This document shows positions 22,394 to 37,100 of a DNA stretch of 64,000 nt, piece by piece (within the stretch, counting starts at the first letter, position 1; every line of letters starts with the position of its first letter). Position numbers and translations under genes: made by a program. This DNA is from Casuarina equisetifolia. Its lineage: Eukaryota > Streptophyta > Magnoliopsida > Fagales > Casuarinaceae. The notes below the pieces were generated by a model that was not told the DNA's origin, did not search any database, and saw only the letters and a program-made list of their open reading frames with translations. The stretch covers positions 24,801,583-24,865,582 of the forward strand of contig CM052359.1 of NCBI GenBank assembly GCA_028551475.1, given 5' to 3'.

Positions 22394-24720
22394 GCTGATC
22401 AAGTTCAACTAAGAACCGATTTATTCGAACATCTCTGCCCTCGACAAAAATGGTTAGGGTGTCAAAAATAGGCCAGGTTACTGTAATCGAAAGGAACCCA
22501 TCTCAAACTGGTGAACAGCGGGAGATCTTTGAAAGAGAAAGGACCACTAAATACTTGTTTGAAATTAAAAAAGGTTTGTTCTTTGTAACCGTCAACAACT
22601 GCTACTGCAACTTTGCATTTTTATTTTTTTTATTTTTTTTAATAAACCAGAACCCCTTAAGCAATTTTTATTTTATAACCCATTTTCTTTTTGATAATCC
22701 AAAGCACCTCTAAGGTTGCTTGATAGCCTAAACTAGAGAGCAATGCTCACCCCGAATCATGCTTTACATGATTTCTCACATAAGCCCTTCTTACAGTAGT
22801 CCACCATTACATGTCTCTTATTGCCTTCGCAGCAAATGCAGTGCAGCAGCAAAACCTTTGTTTTTTCCTTTTCCACTTGAGCGTAGACCATGTAAGTGTG
22901 GCGGCAAGACTTGCAGCGCGACAGCATGCCTTGATTTCTTTTAAGTTTCTCCCCTTGAGTGACAGTGTGACTGCATGCCTTTCAGTTGTATTTCTTTTAA
23001 GTTTTTCCAACATAGCCTTAGCTAGATCAGGGGTACAACAAATGACTTGTATCCATAAGAGTTTCAGCACCAATTCAACCAACTTATGAGAGAGCTAATA
23101 TTTTGCTTATGAAAATATTTGAATATCAATGTACTTAAAAAATAATCCATAAATTTGATTGATTTATATACATAGTATTCAATAATTTCTATGTTGGTAC
23201 AAGATTATACATTTTAAAACTTATAATACATTTGCAAACATAACACTCATATAGTTTTTCAACCATATTTTCTATATAAGCATATTCAACGTCAAAATAT
23301 ATTCAATAATAATAAATATCACTATCAAGCCTTAATGCACAAAATTTCTAAATATGAACAATTAGGGTTTCAACACTCTCAAATCCCAAATTATGGATTT
23401 ACACAAATAGCAAATTCCTTAATGTGGTAGCAGTGGGAAGGAAATGAAAAATCCATATTTGCAATAAGGTGCACCAAATTTGTCGAGAACCAATTGTTAT
23501 GCAACACAAAATCTATTCAAGCATTTACCCTTAGTGCTTCTCTCAAATTGTTACTTCACCTTTTAGTCTTCATCTTGGATGGATTGTGTGTGAGGCGGGG
23601 TACAAGGTGCTAATGGCACAAGGGTGACCCCCATTTTTGCTCAATCAATTATCTTTGAGGCAAAATTTGCTTGTTGAAGAAGAATCCCTTAAGGAATGCT
23701 CGATATTTTGTTATAACATCAAAGACTTACTCTGAAAACTAGTTTAAGGGTTTGTTGGTGGAGATTGCTACTTGACTTAAACTTTTTTGCAATGTATTAG
23801 AAAAATATGATTTTTTAATACACATAAAAAAATTTTATTAAGAAAACTTACTTGAATCTTAATTATATAAGAGTGAATAACTATAATATTCAATGTGTAA
23901 CATCATTATAAATTTTACACAAGAACATATCTTCTTTGCTGTGCTTGACTAAGTTTCTAGCCAACTAAATCTCTTTGTAATAACATTTCTCAAGATAATA
24001 ATAATAATTCGTCTTTGATTATATTACGAGGCCTCTAAATATCATGAGAAAATAATATCAAAAATAGAATTAAATCAACTAATACCTGGAGTATAACATC
24101 AAATCTAATAATAAGGAATACTCGTGTGAAAGGGTTTACAAAATAAACATCTTGAGTTTGAGTCTTTAATGTAATACTAGAGTTGGGTGTGTTTAATTTG
24201 TAAATTCGTAAATATCTACATATTTCACATTTAAGAAAGGGAAACATAAATGCACAGTGCGTCATCAGTCTTCTCGTGTTTCATTATTGCACGTTGTCAT
24301 TATGTGAGCCAACATAAAATTCATTCTATTTGACCTTCGGTTTTCCAGGAAAAGCTGCCAAAATGGTGTACTCTAGATTTCAAAAAACTAAACTAACAAA
24401 ATACTTTCCTTAAGAGCTTTTTTTTCATTAAAAACCTTCACGATTGTCGAGCATGGTCCCTTCAAAACTTTATTTACCCTTTTCCTTAAAAAAGTTCGAG
24501 AATTCCGAGGACGATCTCATAGGACTATTTCTTCCCTTTTGTTTGTTTCCTTGGAAATATTGAGAAACACAAATGGAAGTGAAAATCCCAATTTTTTTTT
24601 TGCTTCAGTTTTTTCTCCCGCAACATAAAAATCAGATCCCCAAACAAAAAATAAAATAAAAAAATAAAAAAAACTCCTCCCCCACACCCGCTCGCTGGCG
24701 CTTCCTCTCACTGTCCTCAA
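22394..24720. other. Intergenic region between divergent L18a-like and AHL genes
   Basis: It holds the two 5' regions. 22740-23090 has higher GC and open frames on both strands without recognised motifs. 23100-24300 is AT-rich. Purine-rich A/AAT tracts at 24640-24672 precede a CT-rich leader (24673-24720) directly before the AHL start. Confidence 0.6.
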
Positions 24721-27700
24721 ATGGAACCCAATGAGAACCAACTGAGCTCCTACTTCCCCCAGAACCCCACCAGCACTGCCCCCACCGGGGCTTCTCCGAC
24801 CAATGGTCTCCTTCCACCTGCGGAGGCCCCGCGGCCCCACGCGATGTATTCTCAGCAGCCTTTGGCGCCCTTCTCGGCCGTGACGACGACTACAACCACG
24901 TCATCTTCTGCGGTGGCGGATGGGACTCCCGGCGGGAAGCGCAAGCGGGGGAGGCCCAGAAAGTACGGCACACCCGAGCAGGCCCTGGCGGCGAAGAAGG
25001 CCCAGCAATCGGCGTCGGCCCACTCCTCTTCCAGAGACAAAAGGGAGCCCGGCACCTCCAAGAAGTCCCTGCTTCATGCTACCTGTGGGCTTCTTCTTCC
25101 AATCCCTCCTTCCTGAGCAATTCTAGTTTAGTGAGTTTAGCGAAGGGGATAAGGCGTTTTATGTGCGCAGTCTGCATGCTGTTGTTATTCTATTCTTAGC
25201 TCTCATCCGTTTCGTCGGTCTTGGTGGTGGTTTTGATGCAAATTCAGCCAATAGGTTCTTGGTTTCAAATTCTGTTAGCGGCAGCATGCCGTCGCCAAGT
25301 ATACCATAGAGCCCGAACGAGAGAAGTAAAACAGTCGTGAGAGTCGAGATCAGAATCCTACGAATTACCAAATTTACTACTATCTGTTGACTGTTACTGC
25401 CATCAGATTGGTTGGGGTTGAAGTTCTTGAGGATGGGAAGTTTGTAAGTGAAGTAAGAGAATAAATAATTCTTTTATGAGAAAAGTGATGATTAGCCTTC
25501 AAACATATTATTCCTGAAGGTTGAGACCACGAGGTTGTCACCAAATACTATATGTCGCAAAATTTTTGATAACTAGCTTTAGTCTGGTGTTGGTTTAGAA
25601 TACAAACTCAATCAAGTAGCCAAGTAGCACGTGTAATTCTTCGGGAGTGGCATACATTTTATGACACCTGAATTTTGTTCATAATATGTAAACATGATTT
25701 CTAGCTCCATTCGTCTGCCATGTTTCTTGATCAACATCATGCAAAGAGGTGTCACATTGTATATGTGGATGTGTACTGTCTTAAATAATTTATTTCGTTT
25801 TGCAATTCACATTCTCCAGAGCAAAAACCAACTTTTTATTAGCTTGTTTTGATTTGCTTGGATGTTCCTTTGGGAGATTAAAATTAAAATTAAATTTTTA
25901 TTATTGATTTGTGAGAATTAATTATTTTACGATGCTTATGTGCTGTCCGATTGGCTGATGCAGACAATGCGGGGCAAGGTTTTACTCCATATGTTATTAG
26001 TGTGTCTGCTGGCGAGGTAAACATTTCTGTAATGCTCAAAGTCTTGTAATGTTCTTTTCTTCATATGTGTGAAGACATGCATGCAAGACATTCTTGAAGA
26101 CACATATCAAAGTGCACATGCATATTTTCACATGCTTATGCACATAATCTGTTTTTGGTCTTGGAGGAAGATCAATTAATTCTGCAATTTGAATAAAAGT
26201 TACGCAAAGCATTCCCACTCACTAAAAATTGGAGTTCCTGTCCCTCTTGTGCTTACCTTGTCTTGAACATTGAGCACAGAAAAAGAGAAATATAAATAGT
26301 TATTTTGAAAAGAAACCAACCTCCTAATAATTTCTTTGAAGGAAACTAACCTCCAAATTGCTTAAAGCAGAAACATAATTTTTTCTTCCTCTTTATTACA
26401 TCTCTTCACTCTATTTACAGAGATCTATGTGATAGATAGAATGAGCCAACTACCCATAGAATCCTACCAAATAGCAGAAAATAAGTTGACTGATTCTTAA
26501 ACGCTTGGTCTTGCTAACCAAAGTTCTACAAACTTAGATTTTGCCAACAAATGCACGGGTTACATGGACTCCTTATTATCCGTACAATTGATATATGCTC
26601 TTTGTACCTGTATAGATGAGCTTGATGAAATAACATAAATAACTATTAAATCCAAAACACAATTTTATCAAGGGTTGGATTTGTTTTGGTTTAGCTACTT
26701 ACTATCTAAGTTCATTTTTCTCCTTTTAGTTGTAGATGAGGTCACACTTTTGGGTTGCTCTTTCCCTTTTTTGGTTTAGCCTTTTTTATAAGGCTGAAAT
26801 AATTTGGTTCTGAACTCTAAAGTTGGTGCAAGTTGGTAAATATGGCAGCTGGCCAGGTAAAAGCCTATGTTAATGTGCTACAAAGTAGTTAGCATATGAT
26901 CCTTGTACCTTTGAATCATTTTCTAGAGTGCAAAGGTTTGCCAATGTTTTAGTCATTGATATGATTCTTGTGTTATTTTACCCAAAGATGCCTCTTGGTG
27001 CACTTGGTCCAAGTGGTGGTGCCACCACCGAGCATCTTTGTGATACAAAATCCAGTCTGTGAAGCACCGACCTCTAGTAGGAGTGGAAGTTTGAGATTTG
27101 GTCTCCGTGAGGTCCAGTGTTGCTTGCGCTAGTTTAGCGATGTGAAAATCACAAAAATAGTATCTGTGCAGTTATACTGCTACTTACCCTCCTCTGTTCA
27201 CTGCAGATCTGCTTAAGTTCCAATATTTCAATGCTTAACAAACAGTGCAAAGTACTGTATTGTTAATGTTATCATTTAGTTTTTGGAGAATTCTGAATGT
27301 CAGTCAACATTTCTTCTTTGGGTGTCTAACTTATTTTTTATTTTATTTTTAATGGATAGCTGTTACTGCTCTGATTACTTTTAGACACCTTTTAATTCTG
27401 CTTTATTTGATATTTTTATCTTTAACTTTGAGCATGAATAGTCCTTTGAAAATGTTATAAGGGTTTCAAGTTATTGTTCTGTGAAGTGTTTTCACTTGTG
27501 TGTTGGGAATAAGTATATGAAGCATTTTAGTGAGCACGGGGTGCGATTATTGTTTATTTCTTCTGCTACTCAGTTTTGGTTACTCTCTGCTGAATATGTT
27601 TGGCTTCTCAATCACTAAAGCTTTTGTAAACACAAATCTAAAATTAGAAAATAAGTTGGTTATCTATGTGAGCTATTACATTCAGATCACAAAGAAAGTG

Positions 27701-30700
27701 TTATGCTATAAACAAGTATAGGAATTCTATTTACTTCTTTGACCTGGGTAAATATTCTGATGTGCTTTGGTCAAGGAACTTGTGCATCTATCGTGATAAA
27801 AGCTACTTGAGAATTTGAGAAATACGTTGGAATATATGAAGACAGAAGACAGGAAACTATGATGAATGATGGGTCTGCTTCACAATGGCTGTGTATTTAA
27901 GAGGTTGGACAGTAGTAAACTATGAATATCAGGCAGTGCTTTGAGATAAGATGAAAATAAAAGAAGACATTATTATAATTATAATTATAAGTGTGTGTGT
28001 GGTTGGATGGTTGTATTAAAGATTATGATGAACATCAGAGAGAAAATTGATGGAGATGAAGATGAAGATGATTAGGGCTTTTGAAGTTGGAAATACTTCA
28101 ATTCATGACACAAGAAGTTAGGTAAGTAGAGATCACATCATTTAATATCAGTAGAATTTGTTAACAGAATAATAGAATGGATTGTGAAAATAATGAAAGG
28201 TAAGACAGAAAACAAGAGAAAATCAGAGCTACTAATGACTGAACAGTAGCTATGTTGCATGGCTTGATGTAATTTGATAGAAGAAGTTAACTGATCTTGA
28301 ACACATTAAGCGCAACCTTCTCTAGGGAATTAGTTCCTAGGGAACTTTGCTCAGGGTGATATTAAATTAAACTATTTTCTAGAAGGCTCTAGCATGCTTC
28401 TACCAAGCTAATCAGTGTACCAAATGTCGTTAATTCTTGGTAAAAATTTCATGGTTTATTTAGTTACAACCCTGTTTTGCTTCATTGCATTTGTCCTCTT
28501 ATCCTCTTTCTAAGCAAAAAATGCGGCCTACTTGAACTATCTGTGGAAATATTTCTCCCTAATCTGTGAACTTATCTCCGAAGGCATTGCATAGGGCAGA
28601 ATTTTGTTCCTTTTAACATGATTGTTCTTTTTACCTCAAGCTAGACTGTGAAACGAGGAGCCTCAGCACTTCATTTCGTATGCCAATTTATAACAGCTTC
28701 CATGAATTCATTGTTATTTATAGTACCTGTCAGGCATGGACCAACTTTATGAAAGGGACTGAGGTCAAATCCGGTAGAATAAACTTTTTAGCAGTTCCCA
28801 TGGCTTTGATTGTGTCCATGAAAATGTTTTCATACATTTCCATCTTAAAACTGCATATCTAAATGTTGAATACAGATTCTTTTTGATGACTGAGTCCTTG
28901 CATCTGATGAATGAACCTAATTTGCTTGGTTTCCTACTTTTTATATTTTTCTTTTCCTTGGATCATCACATGATTGCATGCCACCATCAGATTTATATCT
29001 GTTCTTGATGGTTATCCTTGCCTTGCTTGTTGGCACTAATGTTAATTTACTTGCTTTATGTTGCATCACTTTAATATAATTGGTTATGTTGGATGATATG
29101 CCTTAAGTGTTTTATCCCCTAACACAAACTATGACTGGATTGATTAGGATGTGGGGCAGAAAATTATGTTGTTCATGCAACAAAGTAAACGTGAAATGTG
29201 CATTTTGTCTGCATCTGGTACAATCTCGAATGCTTCTATCCGACAGCCAGCTACTTCTGGAGGCAACATTACTTATGAGGTAAACGGATTTTGTGTTTTC
29301 GGTTAAAAGATAACTACCAAAATTCATATTTTGAGTGAAGAAATTAGGTTGAATGCTAAAAAGAACAAATGCCTTATGATCTTGTGTACTGCTAACCAAG
29401 TTTGCTGTCATTCTTCCATTGCATAGTGTTTTGTTAGCTTGCTTTAACCATAGGATGTGGTTGATCTGAATTGGTCCATTAAAAAGAAGAAAAAAATGCA
29501 AAACGATAAAGACATATATCAAAAGTGCTCAAACTCTGGCTATTTGGTAAGGATGGCTCCTGGTGGGCTTGTTTAAGGCCCATATAATTGGGCTATTTGG
29601 CCCATGATGTAACTTCATGTAGGCCCATGTATTTCAGCCTTAGTGGCCTTTGGGTAAGCCCTAAACCCGGTTTGGCCATTGTACTACTAAGTCCGAGTGG
29701 CCTCATGTTTTGTAGGAGCCTTACCCATTTTATTATTAATGTTAAAAAAAAAAGTCAAACAGAATAAATTTTAACTTTCCCCATAACACACTCATGGGCT
29801 TAGATGAAATTCAAGGTTGGGCTTCTTTGAGAGTAGAAAATACTGGTAGAGCTTGTGACAAAAATATGTTTAATGTTAGGTGATTAGATTCTGATCAGTA
29901 TACGGACATTTGTGAAGTATGAGAATTTATTTTACGAGCCTGCAATCTCATATTTGTGAACTTGGAACTTTGGTGACTTCAGTTGAAGTTCCAAGGTTAG
30001 GATCCTCCGAGGGCTAAGGTACTTGATGAAAGCAAAATGGATCTGTTGGATCCTTAGATTTTGACGAGTGAATTGGAGACAGAAGCTGAATGTGCCATGC
30101 TTCAATCTTTTGTGTGGGTGCTACATACACTTATAAATAACTTTCAGCAAATTACCTTCACAGCAACTCACGTCCCAGAAAAAGGCATGGGTTTAACTTT
30201 TATAAGGCTTGGGATTCCATTAGTTTTCCAACTTGGCTAAAGGCAAATGTTTTCAATGAGGTATATGGTGACACAAAAAATCTTCCATTATATATCAAAG
30301 AAGCATATTTGATGTGAAAGGAAAATTTTTATCGACTATTTGGTGTTTAGAATCAGTATCATTCATGTTGTGTATATGATTATGGATGCCCCTGGTGATG
30401 TACTTAAAGCATCACATTGGCATTTTGCTACTTGCATTAGTCCCTAATGGTTTCATATTCTTGGGGTGCCACAATTGAAGGAGTCATTTTGACGAACTGA
30501 AACTACAGCTACACTTTTCAAGTTCTTGGTTGAAGGTGGCTGAGAGATGAGTTCAGTTTCTAGTATTTTTCATGGTGTATAAAATGATAGGGCAGCTGAT
30601 TTTAATGATGGGCTGATGGCGATGGGCAGGCAAAACAGAAGTTAAGATTTCAAAATGAGTTCCATGACAATCCAATGACCTTAGGGGCTATTTGAGAAAA

Positions 30701-31998
30701 TAAAACTATTTGACCACTGAATCTAGTGTTGGGCCGATGGTGATGGTCCAGCAATATAGATCAATACATTATGAAATTGCTCCGACAACCTTTCGCCTCT
30801 TAAATTTTCCAACTCGGTTGGTTGGTTATGGTTGATTAGAACATCCTTTTTTAATGTCTGTAATACCAAAAGGGAGTTCTTCTAAACTGACCCACGTCAT
30901 TATGAATTGTTTAGAGAAGCAAATAGATTTCTTTGGTTTCCCATAAATTATATTCCCTCAACTTCAATGAAAATGTAACTTGTTTCATTATACGTGCCTG
31001 ATGCCTCAGAAGGTGACATTTCAGTGTAACTCTGGTTTCTTCGTGACTAAAAATTGTACTTTCTTCTGGTAAAGTCCTTTTTACCCTTGAAAACTTGGTA
31101 AATTGAAGTCTGGCTTCTTAGTTCTTTATGATTTGTCTGTCGCTTTGTGGTGTGTAACTGTTTCCTGAATAACTTAATATTAGGGTCGATTTGAGATCAT
31201 TTCGCTTTCTGGATCTTATGTACGTACTGAGCTTGGAGGGACGACTGGCGGGCTAAGTGTTTGCCTAGCTAGTTCAGACGGCCAAATTGTTGGAGGAGGA
31301 GTTGGTGGACCACTAAAAGCTGCAGGCCCGGTGCAGGTACTATGTAAAAATTTTATTTGGTTGAGGAAAAGATCCTATGACCTCAGGTACCATATGAGTA
31401 GTAGCTGAAGGCTTTGAACGTTCTCGTTTTTTGAAATGATTAGACATAAAATATTCCTTTGTCCAAGTTAATGATTTTTTTTTTTTTCCTCTTGACTACT
31501 TAGCAGGTTGAGAATCAGTAATTTAACTCACTGTTAATTCTATTCACAGGTAATTGTTGGTACATTTCTGTTTGACACCAAAGAGGATGTGAATGCGGCT
31601 GTAAAAGGTGATGCTTCTGCCGGCAAAATGCCATCACCAGTTGCCGGGCCTCCAATGTCGAATTTTGGCTTCCCCTCAGCTGGTGATACTTCTGGTAGAA
31701 ATTCCTTGGGGTTGAATGATAATCAAGAAGCTCCTGGAGGTAGTCATTTTTTGATTCAGGGCATTCATATGACGACTTCACGGCCTACAGATTGGCGAGT
31801 TGGTCTTGATGCTAGAAGTGCTCCTGGTTATGAATTTACAGGTAACATCTCCCTGTGACGCGCCCACCTATCCATCCGCAGAGGGAGTGGAAGAAAGAAA
31901 CTGAATCTGGGTTGGTGTCTCTTTTTGCAGGAATAACAGGTTCTGGAGCGCATCAGTCTCCAGAAAATGGGGACTATGGCCAACTTCCAGAAGAGTGA
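24721..31998 (+). CDS. AT-hook motif nuclear-localized (AHL) DNA-binding protein
   Basis: Six exons, 24721-25084, 25964-26016, 29148-29279, 31184-31336, 31550-31841 and 31931-31998, splice to 1062 nt, 353 aa. AHL proteins bind the minor groove of AT-rich DNA at matrix attachment regions and act as chromatin-associated regulators. One type-II AT hook, KRKRGRPRKYG, lies at about residues 73-83. The PPC/DUF296 domain runs from about 123 (NAGQGFTPYVI) through DVGQKIMLFMQQSKRE, SGGNITYEGRFEIISLSGSY and GGGVGGPLKAAGPVQVIVGT to about 245. Upstream is a Thr/Ser run (TTTTTTSSS). One AT hook plus introns inside the PPC domain fit the intron-containing AHL clade. The tail is long and glycine/serine-rich. 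The first donor (ACCT then GTGGGC) is weak, but it gives the same spacing between the KKS and NAGQGF motifs as in the family. Intron 2 is 3.1 kb. Confidence 0.92.
29535..29745. repeat. GGCCCA-rich insert in AHL intron 3
   Basis: Contains several GGCCC/GGGCY boxes (AAGGCCCATA, TTGGCCCATG, TAGGCCCATG and others) in otherwise AT-rich intron sequence, like some plant LTR pieces. Its origin is not established. Confidence 0.35.
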
Positions 31999-33300
31999 TT
32001 GCTTTTCAGGTTGGAAGCTACTGTTTTGTCGGTAGATAGATATCCATTATACCCATGTATACCGGCACTGCATGCTCTGTCAGCTAATGCTGTTTAAAAT
32101 AGGCACACACAAAATCACATACTTGTGCATTTCGATTCAATACTTCCCTGTCGTCACTAATCATGACCGTGTAATGTCTTGTCTTTCCTTAGTTTGTTTG
32201 AATATTAGGTGGCTGGGTAAATCCTGTTTCTCCTAAAGTAAATAAGGTTCTAGTTAAATGCAATTTTTATTCTCATTTTTATCTTAAAAGTAGACATCTT
32301 TGCGCCTACGCTTTGAAAATTTTGGTTAGAACAGTATATGCTATGGGGCGTCAAGATACAAGAGAGATGTCCATGTCCCTTTTCTCTTTTGGGGTTAGTA
32401 AATGTTTTGTGTGTTCTCTCTTAACCCTCAACTCGTATTTCATTGGTATATAATTGGCCAATCAATATGTTGATAATATGGGTTATGGTTTGAATTTTAA
32501 TAAGTCCTCACTCAAAATGCTTTTTGTGAGATTCGTATACTTGAAATATAATTTTATATCTTTTTTAATATTGTTTTGTAAAAAAGATGCGCTAATATAC
32601 AATACAAAAAACGAATAACTATAATGATAATGTAGTGAATGTGTGAGCCAAAAACTATGCTATAATTTCCTTTTTTAGATACAAATACACAATCTTTATA
32701 ATCATATTATAAAAATTAACTTGAAATCATAAACTTAAAAGCAAATCCAACACAATTTTCACTTTTGATAATAACATAGAAATGTGATGAAAGTTTTACC
32801 TAAAAAAACCCACCCATGTGATTTATTTGAAGTTATATATTAAAAAAATTAGAATATAAGAACTTGAGTAGTAAAACGTATCTTTGTTACATTATCATAT
32901 TCATTTCCTAGAGATATCCTATATTTTCAGGCCTATTCAGAAGAATGTCACATAGGAGGAGGTCCTACCTTATAAATGTGAGTGGGATGGATTGTCATCC
33001 AAGGCTGTCATTATCGTTGAAACGGATAATCCATCATTACAATATATATTTTTTTTTCAAGATTTATTTAAGAATATGTGCACGTGATAACAATTTACAA
33101 GTCGTATAGACAGATATCATAACTATATCGTATCATTATTTAATATTGTTGAAAAGATATGTCTATGGATGAGTATTTTTAAATTAAATCGTAAAAGAAA
33201 TAATAAAAAAAGTAACCAGATTTGTAGATCATAAAATAAACAATTTTTATGAAGAAAGCTGGAAGTGGGTCCCGGATATAATAAAAAAAAAAGTCGCTTT
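31999..33300. other. Intergenic region between AHL and EIN4
   Basis: It begins with the AHL 3' UTR and becomes very AT-rich from 32540 to 33250. No gene was recognised. Confidence 0.6.
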
Positions 33301-34173
33301 TCATGTCAGAGCTCAAGTGCAGAATGCGGGGGCTAAAAGCAGAAAGAGTCCAGGTTCTCTCCACGGAAAAACTCCTGGGTCCCGCTCCAACCTTAAACCC
33401 ACTTCTCCGGCGAAAAGTTACGGCTTCACCGGTGCTTACCCTTTATTCGGTCCTTGTCGTTTTTCTGTCAATTTGCGATTTTTCTCCGGAGGCGGTGAGG
33501 AGGGAGACAGAGGGATGGGTCGGTTAGATGACGTTTAGAAAATCTTTCGGCTTGCCTTTTCTACAATGGAAGCACAGGAGAAGATCTGATTTATCCGCGG
33601 TCTCTTTCGCCTTTGTTTTCTAGGTACTTCATTTGCTCTGTGCCATTTTTCTATTCAGATACGCCACGGGTTGAAGGTACTGGCAGAATCGTGTTCTTTT
33701 CAATCGGTTTTGGTGCGGAGGGCTCGAGGTTTGTGCTTTTAGATATCTTTGTTCACTGGATATCTATTTCTGTTCTTCAGTTTGGCTTTTTGATGGATTG
33801 AGCTGGGGTGGTTCTTACTTCATCTTCTTAATTGGTCGTCTTCGTTTTGTTGATTCGGTGTTGAATGAATCGTGACTTTTCTGCATTCTTTTCGCTTGTC
33901 AATTATGAAACTATAAGGAGATTTAAGCTTGTAGAAAAATGCGAGAACCTATAGTTATGGGGAGACGATGTTCTGGAAAGATGGGCATCTTAGGTTGTTC
34001 GATCTATTAGATGGGTATTTAACTTTTGAGGAAAATCGCTTAGTATAAATAACCCAAATAGGTTTCAGTGATATGGAATGGACGTTAGTGTTTCCTTAAG
34101 GAGTTCTGTTACACGGAATCAGAATTCAGAACGTGGTCGAAAAGTGGAGTAAACAAGCACGCGTTTGGCCGCA
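33301..34173 (+). promoter_or_regulatory. Leader and proximal promoter of the ethylene receptor gene
   Basis: GC rises sharply from 33300, and CT-rich, transcript-like sequence extends to the start codon. Several ATGs with short open frames precede the start, so either they act as upstream ORFs or a 5' UTR intron removes them. I cannot place such an intron with confidence. Confidence 0.5.
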
Positions 34174-37100
34174 ATGTTAAAAGCATTAGCTTTTGGATTG
34201 TCTATTTCTTATCTGTTTATTGGCATTGCCGCGCTTGATAACGAGTTTGTAAATTGGAACTGCGAGGATGAGGGCTTTTGGAGCACAAAAACAATTTTAG
34301 AGTGCCAAAGAGTGAGTGATTTCTTGATTGCAGTGGCATATTTTTCGATCCCCATTGCCCTCCTTTACTTTGTTAGCTGCTCAAACGTTCCGTTCAAATG
34401 GGTACTTCTTCAGTTCATAGCATTTATTGTCCTTTGTGGATTGACTCATTTGCTCAACGGATGGACTTATTATGGCCCTCACTCGTTCCAGTTGATGCTG
34501 GCCCTTACCATTGCCAAATTCCTCACAGCTTTGGTTTCATGTGCGACAGCAATAACCCTTTTGACTTTGATCCCTTTACTTCTCAAAGTAAAAGTGAGGG
34601 AGCTTTTCTTGAGGCAAAGTGTTTTGGTGTTAGATCAAGAGGTTGGGATGATGAAGAAACAGAAGGAAGCGAGTTGGCACGTAAGAATGCTAACCAGAGA
34701 AATTAGAAAGTCTCTTGATAAGCATACAATACTATACACCACCCTGGTTGAACTTTCCAAGACCTTGGATTTGCAAAATTGTGCTGTTTGGATGCCAAAT
34801 GAGAGTAGAACAGAGATGCACCTGACCCATGAATTGAAAACAAGTTCTTTGAAAAATTACCACCGTGCTATCCCTATCAATGATCCAGATGTCTTAGAGA
34901 TAAGAGGCAGCAAGGGAGTACGGATTCTGAAGCCTGAGTCAGCATTAGGGGCTGCAAGCAGTGGGGGGCCTTCTGACCCAGGTGCTGTGGCAGCAATTCG
35001 AATGCCTATGCTTCCGGCTTCAAATTTTAAAGGAGGGACCCCAGAATTGGTTGACACTTGTTATGCTATACTTGTTTTGGTTCTTCCAGCTTCAAACTTT
35101 AGAGTTTGGAGTTCTCATGAAATGGAAATCGTGGATGTGGTTGCTGACCAAGTGGCTGTGGCTCTCTCTCATGCTTCCGTTCTTGAAGAGTCTCAGCTAA
35201 TGAGAGAGCAACTGGGTGAGCGAAACCGTGCATTGCAGCAAGCTAAGAGGAATGCAATGATGGCAAGTCAGGCAAGAAACACCTTTCAGAAGGTGATGAG
35301 TCATGGAATGAGGAGGCCAATGCATTCAATCTTGGGCCTGCTGTCAATGTTTCGAGAGGAGAATATGAGCTTTGAACAGAGGATTATTGTTGATACTATG
35401 GTGAAAACTGGCAATGTTCTCTCAACTTTGATAAATGATGTGACGGACATTTCAACTAAGGATAATGGAAGGTTCCCATTAGAGATGAGGCCTTTTGGGC
35501 TACATTCCATGATCAGAGAAGCTTCTTGTCTTGCCAAGTGTTTGTGTGTGTATAAAGGCTTTGGTTTTGAGATTGATGTTCAAAGCTCCTTGCCTGATCA
35601 GGTGGTAGGTGATGAGAGAAGGGCTTTTCAATTGATTTTGCATATGGTTGGGCATCTACTGAATGTCTGTAATGGACGGGGAATTGTCATCTTTCGCATT
35701 TTTCATGAGAGTGGTATTGAGGCCAAGGATGATAAAATGTCTGGAATGTGGAGATCAAGCGTGGCAGATGAGCATGTTTATGTAAAATTTGAAGTCGAGA
35801 TTCGTGAGAAAGGTTCTCAGTCAGGTGGACCAATCTCAGCGGCAAATTATTCCAGGAGGCACGATAGTAATGAGGTGAAGGAGGGTCTGATTTTCAGCAT
35901 GTGCAAAAAGCTGGTGCAGGTTTGTAGTCTAATTATTGTTTTCTATATATTAGTTTTCTGTTTTTTAGCTTTTTTTTTTTGGGTTGCACAGTAGACGTGT
36001 TATATTTACATGTCAGAAATGAATTATTGTCCTTCTATTTTGTTAAAATATTTTCGTTACTATATATGTGTACTTATGTTCGTTGTTAAGAGTAGTTTAT
36101 GTCAGTTTCTTTAAAATGCCCAAGCATAAAGTGCCTATCAGATCAGCGATGTTAATTTTACATTTTTTTACCGAGGATGCCTTAGTTAGTTATTACCCAG
36201 TTATCCTAGTTTGGCCTAGTGATATGATGGGAGAGACCAAGGGGTTTTCCTGAAATGTGATGGAAATGATTATGTCAAATTCCAAAATTATCTAGAATGA
36301 AGATGATCAGTATGAACGATCCCTAATGCTTCAGTAGCTACTCAAGTGTGTCATCAGAACCTTATGCAAATGGGCGATCATCCAAGCTGGAAGATTTTTA
36401 TGTTAAGCACATCTGATACGCAGTTTTGGGATAGTGGCTTGTATAATGGGGAAAAGGAGCTATGTTGGATGTGTGTTGGTGGTCGTGAAAATTTGGATTT
36501 GGGAGTAGGGAATATCTTTGGTAAGAGGGCAGGTTGTACTCGAGGAAAATTTATGGGTGGAGCTGTTTTCTAGTTTTATCAAGTATAGAGCAAGGGACAG
36601 TAGCTGGTTGATATTTGTAATTTTATAGGGCAGTCTGCCATGTCCTTCAAAAGGTTCTCTTGTATATATATCTATGTATGTATTTGAGGGCGATCTTTTT
36701 CGTTGTTAAATATATATGTCATTACTTATTCCAAAAGGCTTTGTTATTACTGGTCTCCCCAACTTGGCAGCTGTTAGTCCCTTCAACTTATACCAAAATA
36801 CTAGTGATGTGGAAAGAATTCTGGCAGCATTGAGACAGGTTACTGACACGTGGGTTAATGATGATAATACTATGTAGAGAGTCTATTTAATCCATTTATG
36901 TTAGGATAAAGCATCCAAATCCCTCCTGCTTATTAGAGAATTCCGTTTCTCCATCCCTTTCCATGATCTGAAAGAGTCTTTTTTTTTTTCTTTTTTTTTT
37001 TTTTCCGTGGCTTGGGGGGTTGGGTTTGTGAAGGAGACAAGTTTGAGAAACGAGACATTTAGAGTGAGAAGGGGTACACTAGAGACACGCTTCGTCTGTC

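Noticed and set aside
22807..23089. Small gene upstream of the L18a-like gene
   Set aside because: Open frames of similar length exist on both strands, with no motif, and the minus-strand one lies in the upstream region of a gene already explained.
29112..29522. 136-residue minus-strand protein
   Set aside because: It is the antisense shadow of AHL exon 3 and adjacent intron.
34165..34173. Upstream TTG as the start of the ethylene receptor
   Set aside because: The codon is TTG, not ATG; the ATG at 34174 gives the usual N-terminus of the family.
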